Positions 23,415 to 36,344 are shown, numbered from the stretch's first letter. The stretch: DNA of 64,000 bases from Glossina fuscipes (GCF_014805625.2 NW_023998415.1:37487829-37551828), one strand, 5' to 3'. Translations and numbers: made by a program. Notes: generated from the letters alone by a model not told the origin.

Positions 23415-25149
23415 TTGAACCGTTTTTTAGTTTTCCGATTCGTATACATTCTTAATCGTCATGTTGTCGGGCAAAGAATATCGAATTTTTCTTGGCGGTC
23501 AGTAAAGGTTATTAATGTAGCAATAAGTAGCACTGCAGCCATTAACATCGCGCTAATTATTAATCATTTGCTAAAATATGCGGGGCTATGTCAAATAATA
23601 TTCGACGAAATATGTATCTGAAAAAATGCAACTTACGATCGGTCAAGCGATTTTGTTTATGAAGCTTTAGGTCTTGGCGATGGGTCCCGTAAAAGTAATC
23701 TGGCCTCAATAAGTATAATCAGTAGTTTTAAATATGCTGGTAGTTTTTAAACTAACAATCTTAGAATTGAAAATGCCAATGCACAAAGCTTAGATATTTC
23801 GAAACGCTTGGGACTCAAAGCGAAAGTCATTGTATGTGATTAGGCGGAAATAAACATAAGATTATGTAATTCCCTTAGCAAGAGTGCTGAGGATGTTTTT
23901 GAATTTAAAGGAGAACGAGGAGAACCGTGCGATTATTGCCATCTAATTAATCGTGTAAGGAACATCTTTCTTTCTTCAAATATTCCGTCGGGAAATAACA
24001 CTCTGCCCCAAGCTTACGACATCACACTTATATCTCAATGCAATGAAAAATATGAGTGTTTCGCAAGTTGTTTAGGTCTGGGGCAGCTCTGCTGTTAATA
24101 TTTAAACTGGTGTAGACGTGGTTGACCTGGACTGGTTCGAAGGCAAAGCCAGAGACAATGCTTTGGCAACGCTTGAATTTATCTATAAGATGAATGAAAT
24201 GTTTTAAAATTAAACAAGAAAGTTGCTCGAGTATTGTTTTCTTACCAAACAATAGGTGAAAAGAAATCAAAGCGCAGGAGTACTCGAAAATCCTGACACT
24301 TCAAGATAGACGCATAGTGAAAACATTTCAACGTTTTGTAAAAACAATAGCACCCACGATAAATTTTGTAGACGATCTTTTTAGTGTAGTAGAGTACCGC
24401 GAGGTAATTTTTAATTTCTCCGGAAAATCAAACCAAGATAGTCAGTGGAATATTTTTACGAAAAGTTACGATCTTCGTTATGAAATGACGTATGTTCTTC
24501 CGTATGTGAAGTAAACTATCTCATAAGGATTTTTCGTTCACAATTCGACAAGGCGAGCGTGAATTGTGAATGGGATTGATTGCGCTATGGATTGATGGTT
24601 CGGATCAGTTCACTTTTTCGACCAATCTCCATTTAAGGCTTTATGCTGAAAAGTCCTTACGCCTTCGTAATTATATGAAACTTGAAAAAATATACGAAGC
24701 TCTCATTCTCTGGAAGGAACTCATTGCTTACGGACTACTTTACTGGTTCTTTAAAAAATGGAAAATATAGAATTGTTCATTGACTTGGCCAATGTGTTCG
24801 ATCAAGGATTGCTTTTCAGTGTAAGTAATGAGTTCACCATAAATAAAGCTAAGAAAGGGTTTAGCTTTGTTAAAAGATGGTCCGTATGTTACTAAAAGAT
24901 TATACATGAGTTTGGAATATGCCTCCGTTATATGGCCTCCTTCCTGCAGATTTTATGAATAGAATCAATTCAAACGAAAGAAAGAGTTGTCACCCTATGA
25001 GAATATCAGAGAAGCGAAGGTTCATCTCAGGCTTCGCCTTCCTAGTTGGGCTTGTAAATGGCGTTTTTGGCTACTCGTCGGCCTTCTTAGAACAGATCAA
25101 CTTTGATGTCCCAAATCGTTCGTCTACAAATTTCGTATATAAGGCTTGA
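23415..25149 (+). pseudogene. Decayed coding region of unknown family beside F repeat
   Basis: One plus-strand frame is nearly open from 23415 to about 24095, with only three internal stops in some 225 codons. That is far fewer than AT-rich DNA should give. Segments include VINVAISSTAAINIALIINH, DFVYEALGLGDGSRKSNLAS, SLDISKRLGLKAKVIVCD, and a cysteine-bearing EPCDYCHLINRVRNIFLSSN. The frame then shifts to the one giving FVKTIAPTINFVDDLFSVVE and SYDLRYEMTYVLPYVK (stop at 24512). Further shifts give WIDGSDQFTFSTNLHLRLYA (24570-24770) and EKRRFISGFAFLVGLVNGVF (24919-25149). The last has a basic pair followed by a hydrophobic glycine-rich stretch that could be a membrane or fusion-type segment. 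A related copy of the middle part lies at 32018-32210, also right after an F repeat. This points to a transposable element protein, but I recognise no family. Confidence 0.45.
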
Positions 25150-25623
25150 CCAATGCGAACTTTTTCAGAGTCTTTTGTTGAAAGCTAAATATTATATAAT
25201 CTTAATATCGGGTTTGTTAAGAAATCTCATATCGGTTCTCCTCAATGCGCGCACTCTATCGATGTTTTATTTAAATTAAATTTAAATTAAAGCCACTTTC
25301 AAGTATCGGTAGTTTCGCGAGCTGCTCCAGATATGTGTAATCTCGTCGGTTGCCTATCGGATGCTTAAAAGCTTAGTCTAAATCGTTTAATATTCGTTTT
25401 TCTGTTTAAATTTGATTCTTAAGTGTTTACGTGATTCGACGGCATTGGTATAACAGTTAAATTTTTATGTTAAAGCTATAAAATATTTACATTGCTCTTT
25501 CTGCATTCAATGGAGTAGACTAGGAGTTTTATTATAGAAATTTTATATGCACATTTGTACGATCATTGGTTGACACCAGTGAGTTATGACCAGTGTGAAT
25601 TGAGATAAATAAACAAATAATAT

Positions 25624-26533
25624 ATAAGGGTGTGAAGATAAGTTCGAATTTAACTAGCAAAGACACTTACCATATTTAACAGAGCTTTGTTAAATATTTA
25701 AAACTAAGATATAGTTGGATTTGAAAGCGTACTCCGTCCATATTAAGCAACGTAAAATATTTTGGTGGACATATACATGAAAATACCTTTCAAACAAACT
25801 AAATAAATTCAAATTCTGCTTAGGGCAACTATTTTTAACGACTTTTTGAAATTTGGTATATTAGCGAAAAATATATACTATACAAAATATATACGAGTAC
25901 ACAATACACTATACTGTTGTATAGTATATATTAGTATAGTACTAGCATGTATTGTACTACAGTAGAGTGTATTTTATATATATGCTAGTACTATACTACT
26001 GTATATGCGAGTACTATACTATACTATACTATACTATACTACACTAGTACATTACTATACTATTCTAGTACTATACTATACTAAACTCACGCCCATTTTT
26101 CGCTAAAATACCAAATTTGAAAACATCATTAAAAAGAGTTCCCGAAAGAAAAGTTTGAACTTTTTTTGCTCATTCGACAGGTACTTTTATATAGATTCAC
26201 ATGATATAGGTGAATATAGGTGACGTTTTCTAATTTGATTGTACCAGACTCTCAAATTTGGGTGTCTTTCCATACGCATTTTTCGTTCACATATTAAATT
26301 GCAAAAAATCGTTAAAAGTAGTTCCCATAAGCAGGATCTGAATTTGTTTAGTTTATTAGAAAGGTACTTTCATGTTTCACGTTGTTTAATATGGACGGAG
26401 TAGGCTTCCAAATCCAACAATATCTTAGCTTTAATTATTGAACAGAGCTCTGTTAATACGTTAACAGAGTTTTGTTAACAGATATGGTAGGGGTCTTTGC
26501 TAGTTAAATTCGAATTTTTCTTTACACCCTTAT
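25624..26533. mobile_element. Foldback-like element with long inverted arms
   Basis: The left end, ATAAGGGTGTGAAGATAAGT, is mirrored by the right end (reverse complement ATAAGGGTGTAAAGAAAAAT). Both continue inward through TTCGAATTTAACTAGCAAAG and ACTCCGTCCATATTAA, giving arms of about 250 bp. The right side carries a second, diverged copy of the inner arm (26080-26200 against 26280-26370). The centre (25905-26090) is an ACTAT-type microsatellite. The 5-mer AATAT flanks both ends (25619-25623 and 26534-26538), fitting a target-site duplication, though it is AT-only. No coding sequence. It is a foldback/MITE-type non-autonomous transposon. Confidence 0.75.
25905..26090. repeat. ACTAT-type pentanucleotide microsatellite
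   Basis: Runs of TACTATAC and CTATACTATA fill the core of the foldback element and are themselves partly self-complementary (AGTATA/TATACT). Confidence 0.8.
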
Positions 26534-26539
26534 AATATA

Positions 26540-27760
26540 TGAACTAGCTGAGCTAACATGACTGACGGATTCAAAATTTCACCAAGATCCGTCAATTCTA
26601 AAAATTCTTTCGTACAATTCCGAGAGTTTTATAAATTTCCTTTTAGATTTTGAAAAGTTTGAAAAATTTCCAATAACTTGAGAAAGGGACATGCCGCTTA
26701 ATTCATAAATATAAAACATCAGAAACATTGCCTACAGATATGACTGATGCATTTGGATAGCATGTTAATTGCACGCAAATCTTGAAGTAAGAAAATGTTA
26801 GTTCCTCCTCTCGCATATCTTCAATATTAGCATTGATGCCTACATCTTTTTAATCATCCTTCATGGCGCTAGAAAGACGTCACAATGAATATACATTATG
26901 CATGCGCATAATTAGTGTTCCTCGTGTGTCAAACGTTGATTTGATTGCTCAATGCGTGATGACGGATTCCCGATTAATATAATCTATACCTGATAATCTA
27001 AGGTATCCCTGCGCAGGAACCAATCCTATTGACCAATCCGAAAAAAACATTTCAGATAATATTAAAAATTTATTTAATCACCGCACTAGGCTCAAATATT
27101 ACACTTAACATGAAAAAGCATAATAAAAAATCTTAAAAGTTCATTAAATTACTCATTATAGAGTAGAAGACAATAAACTGTCAGTTTTTTATTTTGTTAC
27201 TTTAATTTTTTAATTACTTCTTTGCCTACATACTTGATTACATGCTACTAATAGTCTGGCAAAAAAAAAAAAAAATTAATTAAGTTGCTCGGCTACGGTC
27301 TTTCCTTCTCTACCTTTATCATAAATAATTGATTTTTATCAATGGGCAGCTAAGAAGAGCGTAACGAAATTTCGTTTTGGCCCAGCTAATATAAAAAAGG
27401 AGCCTCAAATCAATCATAAAATATTAATGCGCACGACAAATGCTGTCATTGTGTTGAGCGCTTTATAAAGGTTTATGAACTATTTTCGCAAGTGGCAAAG
27501 AGTGCGAATAGAAAGAGAATAAGAAAACTGGTGACTGACTACCTTTACTTTTTTTACACTCGCTTCAAGTACCATATACTAGTTTTTCATGTGAATTACA
27601 CTGTCTGAGCATTGACGGATTTTAAAACAGCACGCTTCAAAAATCTCACATATTTTATCTGATCATTCTAAGACCGACTTACAGTCCAGTACTTTTTATT
27701 TTAATCGTTGATTTTTACCAACAAATATTGAATAAAGGGAATAAATCCAACTTAAATGAG
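26540..27760. other. AT-rich spacer, nothing recognised
   Basis: No gene or repeat copy was recognised. The segment near 27280-27320 (GCTCGGCTACGGTCTTTCC) weakly resembles a family A end. Confidence 0.4.
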
Positions 27761-27764
27761 AACA

Positions 27765-28665
27765 AGTAAGAAAATTACAATCGGTCGTCACCGAATCTTT
27801 TACACCCATCACCATTATCTTAAAAGCGACAAAACAATTAAACAACATAATTTTCATGCTTTATAATATGGAGTGGGCGTAGCTGATTTTTTTTTATTTT
27901 TAAAATAAAAGCTATTGTCAGATAGGTATGTGGGCGTTATAGGCTTTTCCTGTGAAAAGTTTAGGTCTATGTCTAATTGTTTTGCAAATTTAGAATGTTT
28001 ACCACAAATAGTAAAAAGTTGCGCAAACAGACAGACAGACAGACGAACAGGCGGACATGTTTAAGTGCATTCAAGATTTGAAAAAGGCCAAGAGTTTTTA
28101 TACTTTATGGGGTTTTTGAAGCATGCTGGTGCGCGTTGTAAAGGTATTGAGAAAACAATGAAAGTTTGATACATTATAATATTGGGTAGATGTGGTCAAT
28201 TTTTTCCATTTGTGACACAAACGCTACAAGCCCGTCACCCATAGAATATACGTTCAAATTTTTGTACATTTATTGGGTATAGTTTATGAGTAAAGAGCAA
28301 AAAACCTATTTTTCATTCTTTATGAAAAGCAGAGGTGTTCTCAGTTTGCCTACCACTGTAGCCATGTCCTTTGAACGATATGGCCCATTTTCAACACCAA
28401 CCTGTGTGCAAGAACTTCCAATGTTTCTGCCAAATTTGAAGTCGATACTTTCATTTTTGCGGCCAGGAGAATGTTTGTAACAGACATTACACAGACGGAC
28501 AGACGAATAGATGGGTATCCTTAAATCGGTTTAGAGTATGATGCTGATCAAGAATATATATACTTTGTGGGATCTCCGACGTTTTCTTCTGGGCGTTGCA
28601 AACGTTTTCGCAAACAAAACGAATATACCCCTCATCCTTCCTTGATGTATATATGATAAGTTTAA
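27765..28665 (+). mobile_element. Family A element, near full length (about 0.9 kb)
   Basis: The left edge reads ACAATCGGTCGTCACCGAAT, the inverted counterpart of the right edge of copies at 54.8 and 60.0 kb (ATTCGTTCACGACTGAATAT). Inside are two related subunits: GACAGACAGACGAACAGGCG near 28026, and the full A landmarks at 28480-28620 (CATTACACAGACGGACAGAC, GATCAAGAATATATATACTT, TCTTCTGGGCGTTGCAAACG). The whole block aligns with 59145-59860. It has no protein-coding capacity. Confidence 0.65.
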
Positions 28666-28669
28666 TGCG

Positions 28670-29979
28670 TTTGACGGGAGAGGATTGTTGAACTGCCGCG
28701 CTACAATTTTGTTTTACAGGAAAATGTAAACGAAAACATATGCTTTTAGAACCAAAAATCACGGAAATCGACATAAACATAAACAACGAATTTATAAAAA
28801 ATAACAATTCTGTTAATCTTCATAATCTGCCTAAATTTTATGACATCATCGAGAGGCTTTTTATTCACTAACTGATCCATAATATGGAAAATACCATTTA
28901 TGATTCTCGAACGGAGCAATTCCAGTTGCATGTTTTTCATTCTCTTGCAAAACAGTCATAGTGTAAACCAAAAACGAAAAAATTGAAGATAAACTTAAAT
29001 TAGATAAGTAACTTTGAAAGTTAAAAGAAACGATTATCATTTCTTCTTGTTCTCGTTTTTCTCGTTCTCTTGGTTTTATGTTTGGTATGTATACATGCAA
29101 AACCCTATGATTTGTCAATTCCCATAAAGTTGGAGTCCCAACTGCAAAAAAAAGAGGAATAACGTCACTTGTGCATCAGACCTCTTTGGATTATGTATAT
29201 GTTATTTGCATTTTTATAAATAAAAAAAATATGTATAAACATATATATTTAAATAAAATATTTTATTTTGGCGATGTTTTCGTATATTGTCTCTATCGAA
29301 TTGTATGAATTGTTAGCTATTAAAAGATTCGTGTAAAGCCAAACAAAAAATTCTCTCACGCACTTTTTATTTTCGCTCTCCTAGTTTGCTATATATATAT
29401 ATATATATATAAGCGTTGATACGTTCAGTGAGCGTTAATATTCGATGTCTTACGATCTCATTACAAATGCCAGTTTTCTTATTTACAACATCTTTTTAGT
29501 TCGGCTTCAAACCTTTAGTTAGTGTGACGTGAATTGACAATTAAGCGCAAGTAGCCTTCTCAATTTTTGCCAGCTTATTTATCTGTTTATTAAAGAGTGG
29601 AAAGCATATGTATACAATGTGTTGCTAGTGTAATATTCTACGTACAATGTTAGTCTCTCGAAACCAGAATAGCGTTATGAACTTAACTTTTGCAATTCTT
29701 GTTAGAATTCCGTTTAGTTTTCATGCGTATCTCCTCGAAATCGCGTTTGTGTGATATTGATAGTTAGAATTTTTTTATTTTTTTTTGTTTGTTTATTCTT
29801 CCTTAAGCGCGTACCATCTTAATGAAGTTCTTGTGCATGCATTAATCAAAATGTATACGTATATGTATAGAGATTAAATCGAGATAAATTAAAATATGCT
29901 GCTTTGTCGTGTTCTTGTTGAAAATAAATGATTGATTGTAATATTTTTTTCAATTTTTTTAATTTTATTATTATTATTT

Positions 29980-30012
<33 letters not shown>

Positions 30013-31770
30013 AAGTAAACTATGCATCGCGTTAATCTTAACAGTGTTTAAAATAAATTTATACCAATTTCTTCTTGAATTGAGCGTACGTTACAACTTC
30101 TTGTGCTTGATCTTCTATTAATTCACAGAGCACAAAGCAAGACTGTTTTCATTCGTTCAAGTTCTTCGAAAAGTTAAACTTATGTGTAAATATAAGAGAA
30201 ATCTGGTTTTTTGGATTGTGGTTCAAATGTGCTCGGAACAATAAAAACAAATTTTTTACATTTAAAACCTTAAACGGAGTGTTGTGTAACTCCATAATAC
30301 AATTTCTCTCTTCTTTAATTCGTGTCTTTTCTTTAACATAAGTAAGTCGATAAACTATAAAATTTACTATTGGAAAAAGTTATACTATATTAAATTTGTA
30401 TATGAACAGCAACGGCTGTTATATCAATGTGTAGAACGGATAGTTTATTCTGAATTTCACTTCTTTTTTTTTTTTTTTTTTAATAATGAAACAGGTAATT
30501 TATACGGCGAGGAAATACTGGATACTCTTCTTTTTAGGTGTGCACTTGTTCCCAAAAGTTGCATTTCTTTCTTATTTATATTTAATTTTCCCTTGCACAC
30601 GCAGAAGAACTGAAGCATGCGACTTGAAAAATTTACTCGTCGGTATTACTATAATGCCTACAAGGGTCTATCGATATAAGCTAAAAACATATTTTTCCTC
30701 TATCAGCTTTTGGGTTCGTGAGACTCGTATTAGTCGAATAGACTAACGGACGAAGTTTGTTCGTTCGTTTCACTTTATAAATATTTCTGCAATTTACAAT
30801 AAACAATAGACGTTTTGCTCCTACTTGGTAATAATAAATAATATCTATTGATAAATCAAGCATTTTTAAATAATTTCTAAGCAAGTTCTGCTATAAGAAA
30901 ATAAGATAAAAAAAAATAAATAAGAAATGAATAGACGTTCATAAAATTTAAAGCAAAAAGCTGAAAAATACTAACCCACTCGAGAGTATTCGCTGAATTT
31001 CATAATTTGCATAAAAAAAATTCTTTTGGGTATGCTATGGAAATATACAACTGATAGAATGAACATTAACTTTAAAATCTCACCGATTTGGTAAGAACAA
31101 CTTGCTATTGCTTCATGTAGATACACTATTAACACAATTATATAATTATTAATTAGTTTTATTTGTTACAAAGTTTTTTTTTTTTTTTTAAATACCTAAA
31201 TAATTTGTTTAAAAAATTACTTTTCACATTCAATTAGTGTTCATTTTTAAGTCGAACAATAAAACCCATCATCCGTCTTACTTTCCAATTATGCATTTCG
31301 ATGTTCATATCGTTACACGAATATTAGAAGATCGACTTATGATAAAATTTTGTATCGCCCGATATCGGACGACATCGCAAAATCTGATGTGATGGAAATT
31401 TGTGAACATGTTTTTGTAATTGATCTTATAGTGTGCACCAAATCAGATCTATTTAACCATCGGCATCGTAACCATAACTCAAATAGTTCACGTTAATCAA
31501 TAGCAAATGTTTAATATCTTTGAGTATCCTAATGGATAAAACGAATGCATTCTGCATTCATTTCGTTGCTGAGTATTTAAGATCCAAGATTCATTCAAAG
31601 CGAAATTAGTTATCTTGCTTGCCTTATTTTACTTCAAATTTATTTGATTAAAATATAACAATTAATTTTCATTTATGTTGCAACAAAACGATTCGTATTA
31701 TTGCGACATTTAAGTAAGAGAAACACATTATGCATTTTCTGGTAAAAGAAAAACCAGTGATAATAAAACA
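28670..31770. other. AT-rich non-coding DNA with T and TA tracts
   Basis: Contains a (TA)n run near 29390-29411, a 30-base T run at 29981-30010 and a T run near 30464-30481. No gene, transposon coding region or RNA was recognised. Confidence 0.5.
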
Positions 31771-31774
31771 CATA

Positions 31775-32015
31775 GATGTTCCAACATTTTGTTCAAAATT
31801 GGGATTAGGAGAATCTTAGGCACTTTTTGTGTATCTCATCTCAATAACAGTAGAAATACTGTTAATTAGCAGCAATTTGACAGCTTGCGCTCTCTATTAT
31901 TATGGGCACAGATTCTCTTAACAGCTTCTCGACACGATGACGCTTTCTCTTAAAGCAGAAGCACATACATTTCAGTGTTTTTAAATGAATATGCGCTATG
32001 CTATAAAGGTAAAAG
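31775..32015 (+). repeat. Family F repeat, copy 2 (left arm)
   Basis: Reads GTTCCAACATTTTGTTCAAA, then CTGTTAATTAGCAGCAATTT, ATTATTATGGGCACAGATTC and TTTTAAATGAATATGCGCTA. It is the plus-strand partner of the minus-strand copy at 33770-34115, so the two arms enclose about 1.8 kb. Confidence 0.7.
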
Positions 32016-32017
32016 CG

Positions 32018-32620
32018 GAGTGGAAACATTTCGACAATCTTCTTGGGGACATTTTTAGTGTATATCGAGATGTAATTTTTAATTTGCCCGGAAAATTAAG
32101 CCAAGATAGTTCGTTAAATTTTTTTCGAAAAATTGTGATATATGTTAGGACATAACGTACGTCCTTCAATATACGATGTAAAGTATCTCATAACAAGATT
32201 ATAGTCCATGAAGACATAGCGAGTTTGAACTGCTAAGAAGCCGATGATATGTTTTTAGATTAGCGAGACGAAATAAGAAAGAGCCTGCAAGTGTTGGGTA
32301 AAGAAGAACTTTATGGCGTATACCCATTGGAAGCCGATTACCAGATAGATTATGTAATGATACTTATATATGAGAAACTATTTTAATTATTTTAATATTG
32401 ATGATTGATGATGCAGTAGGCCCATCGGAAATGTCAAAAGCGAAGCAAGCAGAATGTACCATATAAACAGACATCTTAAAAAATGTACGCTGGGGAAAAT
32501 GCTTGAAATGCATTATGGCCAAGCGAGATTTTACGAGTAGCTTATGCGAAACTGGCATATAACATAAAAATTGTAGCGCAGAAACGCCACATGTGCAAAA
32601 CCCCAAAGATTAACTTTTTG
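32018..32620 (+). pseudogene. Second copy of the unknown element's coding part
   Basis: 32050-32210 aligns with 24345-24540: the conserved DNA gives FSVYRDVIFNLPGKLSQDSS against FSVVEYREVIFNFSGKSNQD in the first copy, and the downstream AAAGTATCTCATAA-like stretch also matches. The 1.1 kb that separates this part from the F repeat in the first copy is missing. 32370-32620 contains further open text (LKNVRWGKCLKCIMAKRDFT) that may belong to the same protein. The frames are broken. Confidence 0.4.
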
Positions 32621-32794
32621 AAATATATCGGTACGAATATTAAATGTATGTAGCAGAATATTATAAAATATTAGATAAAGATAATTATAAGCAAATAAGA
32701 AATTTATATATTCGGTTGGGATACGAATTTCGCCTATCTACAACCATTAAAATCTTACTTTAATAAAAGGTGCTATTAGGAAAAAATAATCTAC

Positions 32795-33625
32795 TGATCT
32801 AATTTGACGTCTACCATAATTAATTTAGAATTAGTGCACCTAGCTTGTTGCCTTCCCACTATCCAAGTCCTTTTATATGGTACCCATATCAAGAATATTT
32901 TAACGAAAAAATTAGTTCACTACGCCGTAACGTCCGAGATATTTAATTTGGAACTCACACATTTAGCCTTTTGCATTCTACTTTCCAGGTGCTTTAATTT
33001 GATGCCCATATAGATGGTATAAGAAAGAGAAAAATTAATTCATCACGTCGTGGTGTCCACCAAATTTACTTTAGAACTAACGCATTTTTAGGCAGATAAT
33101 ATATCTTCATTTGAGGAATGTACAAAATAGTTTTAACCATTCTGCCTTGTGATGATTACTAAGCCTAAAATCTCAAAAGTGTGAACATAATAAAAACTGA
33201 ACTCCTATAAATGTTTGTTTGGGCATAGAAGTAGTAGCGTTCATCGTAGAGTAAATGTGCAAATATGGAAAATTTCAGCTTTCTATCTTTCATAATTTGC
33301 AAGTACTGAACAAAAACTTAAAAATTGTTGTGAAGAAGAACGCGGCTGTATTCAGTTGCCTCTTTATTACGGGCGTGTGAACTGACAAATTTGGCCCATT
33401 TTCATTACCCACTTGCTTACAGAAACTTTCAATGTTTTTATCAAATTCGATGTCAGAGAGTGTCAACAACATGCAGGCACACAGACGCACAGGAGTAGAG
33501 ACGGAGAGACGTGGTTTAATCAATTCAGAATTGCATGCTGATCAAATTATAGGGTCACTGAAATTTCCTTTTGAATGTTGCAAACGTTTTCATAAAGTGA
33601 TGGTGGGTATAAAAAAACTACAAAA
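32795..33625 (+). repeat. Composite repeat: family C plus family A, copy 2
   Basis: 32804-33115 holds about three tandem, diverged copies of a 110-125 bp C unit: AATTAATTTAGAATTAGTGC, then TTTAATTTGGAACTCACACA, then TTTACTTTAGAACTAACGCA, each followed by a CTTTC/CACTATCCAAG-like block and a GGTACCCATAT/GATGCCCATAT-like block. 33240-33625 is family A in plus orientation (CACACAGACGCACAGG, AATTGCATGCTGATCAAATT, CCTTTTGAATGTTGCAAACG). It is the inverted counterpart of 7202-7890. Confidence 0.6.
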
Positions 33626-33769
33626 TATTATTTTTTATAATAAAAAATTTCTTCATTTTTCCTTGATAAGAAAAGTTTCTTTGCGATTTGTCGAAGCATT
33701 TGGCGAACATGAAACTTAGAATTCTTCAATGTGAAATGGCGATGAAAAAAACAAATCTTATTTTCTAGC

Positions 33770-34115
33770 TTCATATTGTCCGATTATTTTCATACATGTA
33801 CACTTATATCATATTTTCTAGCTTCCTATTGTTCGTATATATATATAGACTTTAGTGCCATAGCGTATATTCACTTAAAAACACAGAATTGAATCTTCGT
33901 CTCCTTTGCAAGCGTTCGAAAGAATTCGATGTCCGGTCAAGAAACTATTAAGAGAATCTGTGCCCATAAAAATAATGAGAATGAAAGAGCCAACAGTCAA
34001 ATTGCTGCTAATTAACAGCGTTACTATTGTTATTGAGAACAGATACAGAAAAAGTGCCTAAAATTCTCCTAACCTCAATTTTGAATAAAATCTTGCAACA
34101 TCTATGCATTTCGTT
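33770..34115 (-). repeat. Family F repeat, copy 3 (right arm)
   Basis: The inverted partner of 31775-32015, with GCATATT-type CGTATATTCACTTAAAAACA, then AACTATTAAGAGAATCTGTG, AATTGCTGCTAATTAACAGC and a TTGAATAAAATCTTGCAACA outer end. Confidence 0.7.
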
Positions 34116-34119
34116 GTCT

Positions 34120-36280
34120 CTTCGTTGTTGTTGTACATATTGAAATCATCACATAAACTGCCCACGTACGTAAGCGTTTTTACTCAAATTTCAAGCTGTA
34201 AAGCCATAAATATATATAAACAAGTGAGCGTAAGTACTTCAAAGAAGGACAAACCAAATAATATTAGTAATTTGAATCGTTTAATAGCGAATATGGAATA
34301 CTCGTCGTGGCGCGTGTCGATCCTGTGCAAGCGAAAAGCTTTCGAATATCTTTCTTTATTTATTCATTTTTGATGATAGACCGCTGAGATGATATATTTT
34401 TTACATGTTGCTAGAAAAATGAAGTCTTTACCGCTACAGAGACATTTTGGCGAATATTTATGAATGTTACAAAAGCCATGACGAAATTAGTATGAACTTA
34501 TTTCGTGATTTTGGGTATGAAATAAATTTAATCCTACGAATAAATAAAACTTCAAATATAAATATGTGGTTGATATTGCTATTGCATATTTTATGATTTT
34601 TTTATAAATAGGCTTGTATTTGAGATACGCATTTAAAGCACACTCAAATACTCGAACGATTGCATGTTGTTCAATACCTACAATAAAATATAAAAAAAAG
34701 GGAAACAACAAAGCATTGATTAGTTAGTTCTTTCTTATATAAAATCTGCCCACATTATTATGAAAAACGAGAAAGATAATTATATGCCTTGAGGTATGTT
34801 TGTAAAATTTACCAAACGATCTTACTGTGCATGTATGGAAGTACGCTATGCAGCACGTTGTTGGAATTCTAAATATCTACAAAGTTCTAATAGATACTTT
34901 AACCGAATTTCAATTATTTTTACTATAAACTCGTTGAGATTTCTTTAGCTTTTATTTAGCATGAATGTGTTTGGAGTCGAATGATGTCTATTTTTATACC
35001 TAGTCTCAATGAAATTAGGTTAGGTGCTATGTTCCAGCGTTTTATCTTAATATTTTTAGGCTTAGAAACAAAATGAACACAAAGTCGTTAAGATTGGGGC
35101 CGATGTGCTATTCGACAGCAATTTTGCGATAGGAAGAATTTTCATTCGAAAGTAAGAATATATGCACACTTTATCGACAGCTGTAGGCTCTTTATTCATC
35201 GCAGCGAGAACGCCAACGACAGCTATTGCATTCACTCAATATTGAGAATGATAAACTGGTTCCTGATTTAAGAATATTTATACAATATGTTCAACTTTTG
35301 ATGCGTATGCCTCAATATGATCGGCGAAATACGAAATCCACTAGAATACTAGATTCTCCGATGATCGGCTTTAACCGCGCCGTGCACATGTACACGTTCA
35401 ATTTACATATGTCAAAGGTATATATATATATATATAGTGTATGTGGGCGCGTATGAATACGTAAGGGAGTCTCCGTAGTACACTAGCGTTGCTGTTTTTT
35501 CCATCATCATAACATCAGAACGATGATAACGTATTTCTCTCTTTGGTTTGTGAGTAACATTGCAGTAGTGAATTAAGTTACATTTGTTATGTATTGTTGC
35601 GTAAAACAAAGTGAATAAATATTTAGTCCTCAATTTGCCTTTGTATTCAGTATAGAAGTTTATTTCTTTTCGCTGATACACTAAGATCTCAACGGACGAG
35701 ACAACGTATACCTGACAGATAAATAAACAAAGATGCAACAACATTCAAATGTCATTGCCATATTTATTGTCTCCTTTATGCCTTACGATTTGTCTTTTTG
35801 TCGCATCTTCTTATTATTCACTTCAATTACACTCATTTATTGTAGACAATAGATTTTTAAATTGATGTATTTGCTTGGTGTATGTATGTGTGTGTGTCAC
35901 GATGGTCATCTTCTTGTTGCCATCTTGGTTTTTGATCTATTAATTGCGATTTTGTAGTTGCAACTATTTACACGTTTGTTTCGCTCTGTCACTGTGTACG
36001 AGTGGTGTCAAATAGAAAAACAACCCACATACAGTCGGTATTTGTGGGCCTCCGTTGAGCAATTGCATAAACAACATGTTAGGCCTTGAGATTGTGGCAG
36101 ATGTGTTTTACCTTTCCATCTTTACTTGATTGCAGTTGGAGCTTATGATAGTTTCTTCATTGTTCGCCTTTCAATTTTGATTGTTATCATCATAACCAGG
36201 TAATGGTGATATGCTCAAACATTGAGTAGATTTGTAACTTTCAAGAATGCGTATCGAAATTGCAATGAAAGAAAGGGAGG
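34120..36280. other. AT-rich spacer, one weak exon-like block
   Basis: Apart from the exon-like block at 35066-35151, nothing is supported. A (TA)n run lies at 35419-35437 and a TG-rich run near 35885-35898. Confidence 0.4.
35066..35151 (+). other. Weak candidate exon, unrecognised
   Basis: A pyrimidine-rich stretch ends in two close acceptors (TTTTTAG at 35059 and CTTAG at 35065). 86 bases later there is a strong GTAAGA donor. From the second acceptor one frame is open: EHKVVKIGADVLFDSNFAIG, then RIFIRK. No partner exon or family was recognised, so chance is quite possible. Confidence 0.22.
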
Positions 36281-36281
36281 C

Positions 36282-36285
<4 letters not shown>

Positions 36286-36344
<59 letters not shown>

